DNA of 64,000 bases from Ctena decussata (Eukaryota > Mollusca > Bivalvia > Lucinida > Lucinidae), in the NCBI GenBank assembly GCA_963989385.1, contig OZ022500.1:116787842-116851841 (forward strand), in the 5' to 3' direction. A program made the translations under genes and the position numbers. Positions 63,866 through 64,000 of the stretch are shown here, one piece after another (the first letter of the stretch is position 1; each line of letters begins with the position of its first letter). The notes beneath the pieces were generated by a model, which was not told where the DNA came from, did no database searches, and was given only the letters and a program-made list of their open reading frames with translations.

Positions 63866-63877
63866 GTAGGTTATAAT

Positions 63878-64000
63878 CAAAGCTGTAGTTTTAATGATAA
63901 TTGGAGGATAATTTTTCTTGATTCTATATAAAAACCAGTGCTTCAGATATGAAAGGGTAACAGAAATAATTTAGGGATAATTGCTCATATTTCTCCATTA
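63878..64000. repeat. Possible family C MITE fragment at window edge
   Basis: 'aatgataattggaggataat' and 'aatttagggataattg' resemble the outer arms of family C; the right side is cut by the window. It begins 12 bp after exon 16. Confidence 0.35.

Overview
The window is animal nuclear DNA, AT-rich, with short exons in long repeat-filled introns. The protein it encodes and the style of its repeats point to a bivalve mollusc; the species cannot be named from sequence alone. There is one protein-coding gene, on the + strand, whose first coding exon starts at 12437 and which runs out of the right edge. No bacterial-type operon, rRNA gene, CRISPR array or convincing free-standing tRNA gene was seen.

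The gene is the spindle-checkpoint gene of the BUB1/BUBR1/Mad3 family (called BUB1B here; 'MADBUB' is the better evolutionary label). Sixteen coding exons can be joined with GT-AG introns and fully consistent phases, giving the first 1025 residues. In order the protein carries: an N-terminal KEN box, the TPR domain, an ABBA-like motif, a second KEN box, a second ABBA motif, the BUB3-binding GLEBS motif, a charged helical stretch, a BUB1-type CDI motif, two further ABBA motifs 12 residues apart, a KARD-like region with a Ser-Thr-Pro site, a PP2A-B56 LxxIxE motif, and the segment preceding the kinase domain. The kinase exons lie beyond base 64000. In vertebrates these parts are divided between BUBR1 (KEN boxes, ABBA motifs, LxxIxE) and BUB1 (CDI, active kinase); here they sit in one polypeptide, as expected for an unduplicated ancestral gene.

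Layout. 1-12436: intergenic, layered transposon remnants (a 2.4 kb TA-flanked element at 6930-9308 containing a GGGTCGTTTCGGCC foldback; a nested pair of rolling-circle-like elements at 9437-11960 with a 146-bp satellite). About 12158-12436: probable promoter. 12437-22846: exon 1 and a 10.3 kb intron containing a 5.4 kb inverted-repeat-bounded composite. 22847-34470: exons 2-5 with palindromic MITEs and a three-element nest at 25529-31354. 34471-48154: introns with SINEs, a pogo-like element, TTAA-flanked MITEs and a SINE-in-element-in-MITE nest at 45203-47341. 48155-64000: the denser exons 9-16.

The repeats are unusually legible. At least thirteen elements share one plan: 5-prime hairpin, tandem core units (146-178 bp where measured), inverted subterminal repeats, a 3-prime hairpin and a terminal CTTGTT or TTCTAGT. 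This matches the published description of non-autonomous Helentrons (DINE-1/HINE type), and all thirteen point the same way. Five other elements beginning CAGGG or CAGTG have exact 5-bp target duplications, one element has a perfect 8-bp hAT duplication, and five SINE copies of one family carry 10-12 bp duplications. All family assignments are from motif and structure recognition by eye; no database search was run.
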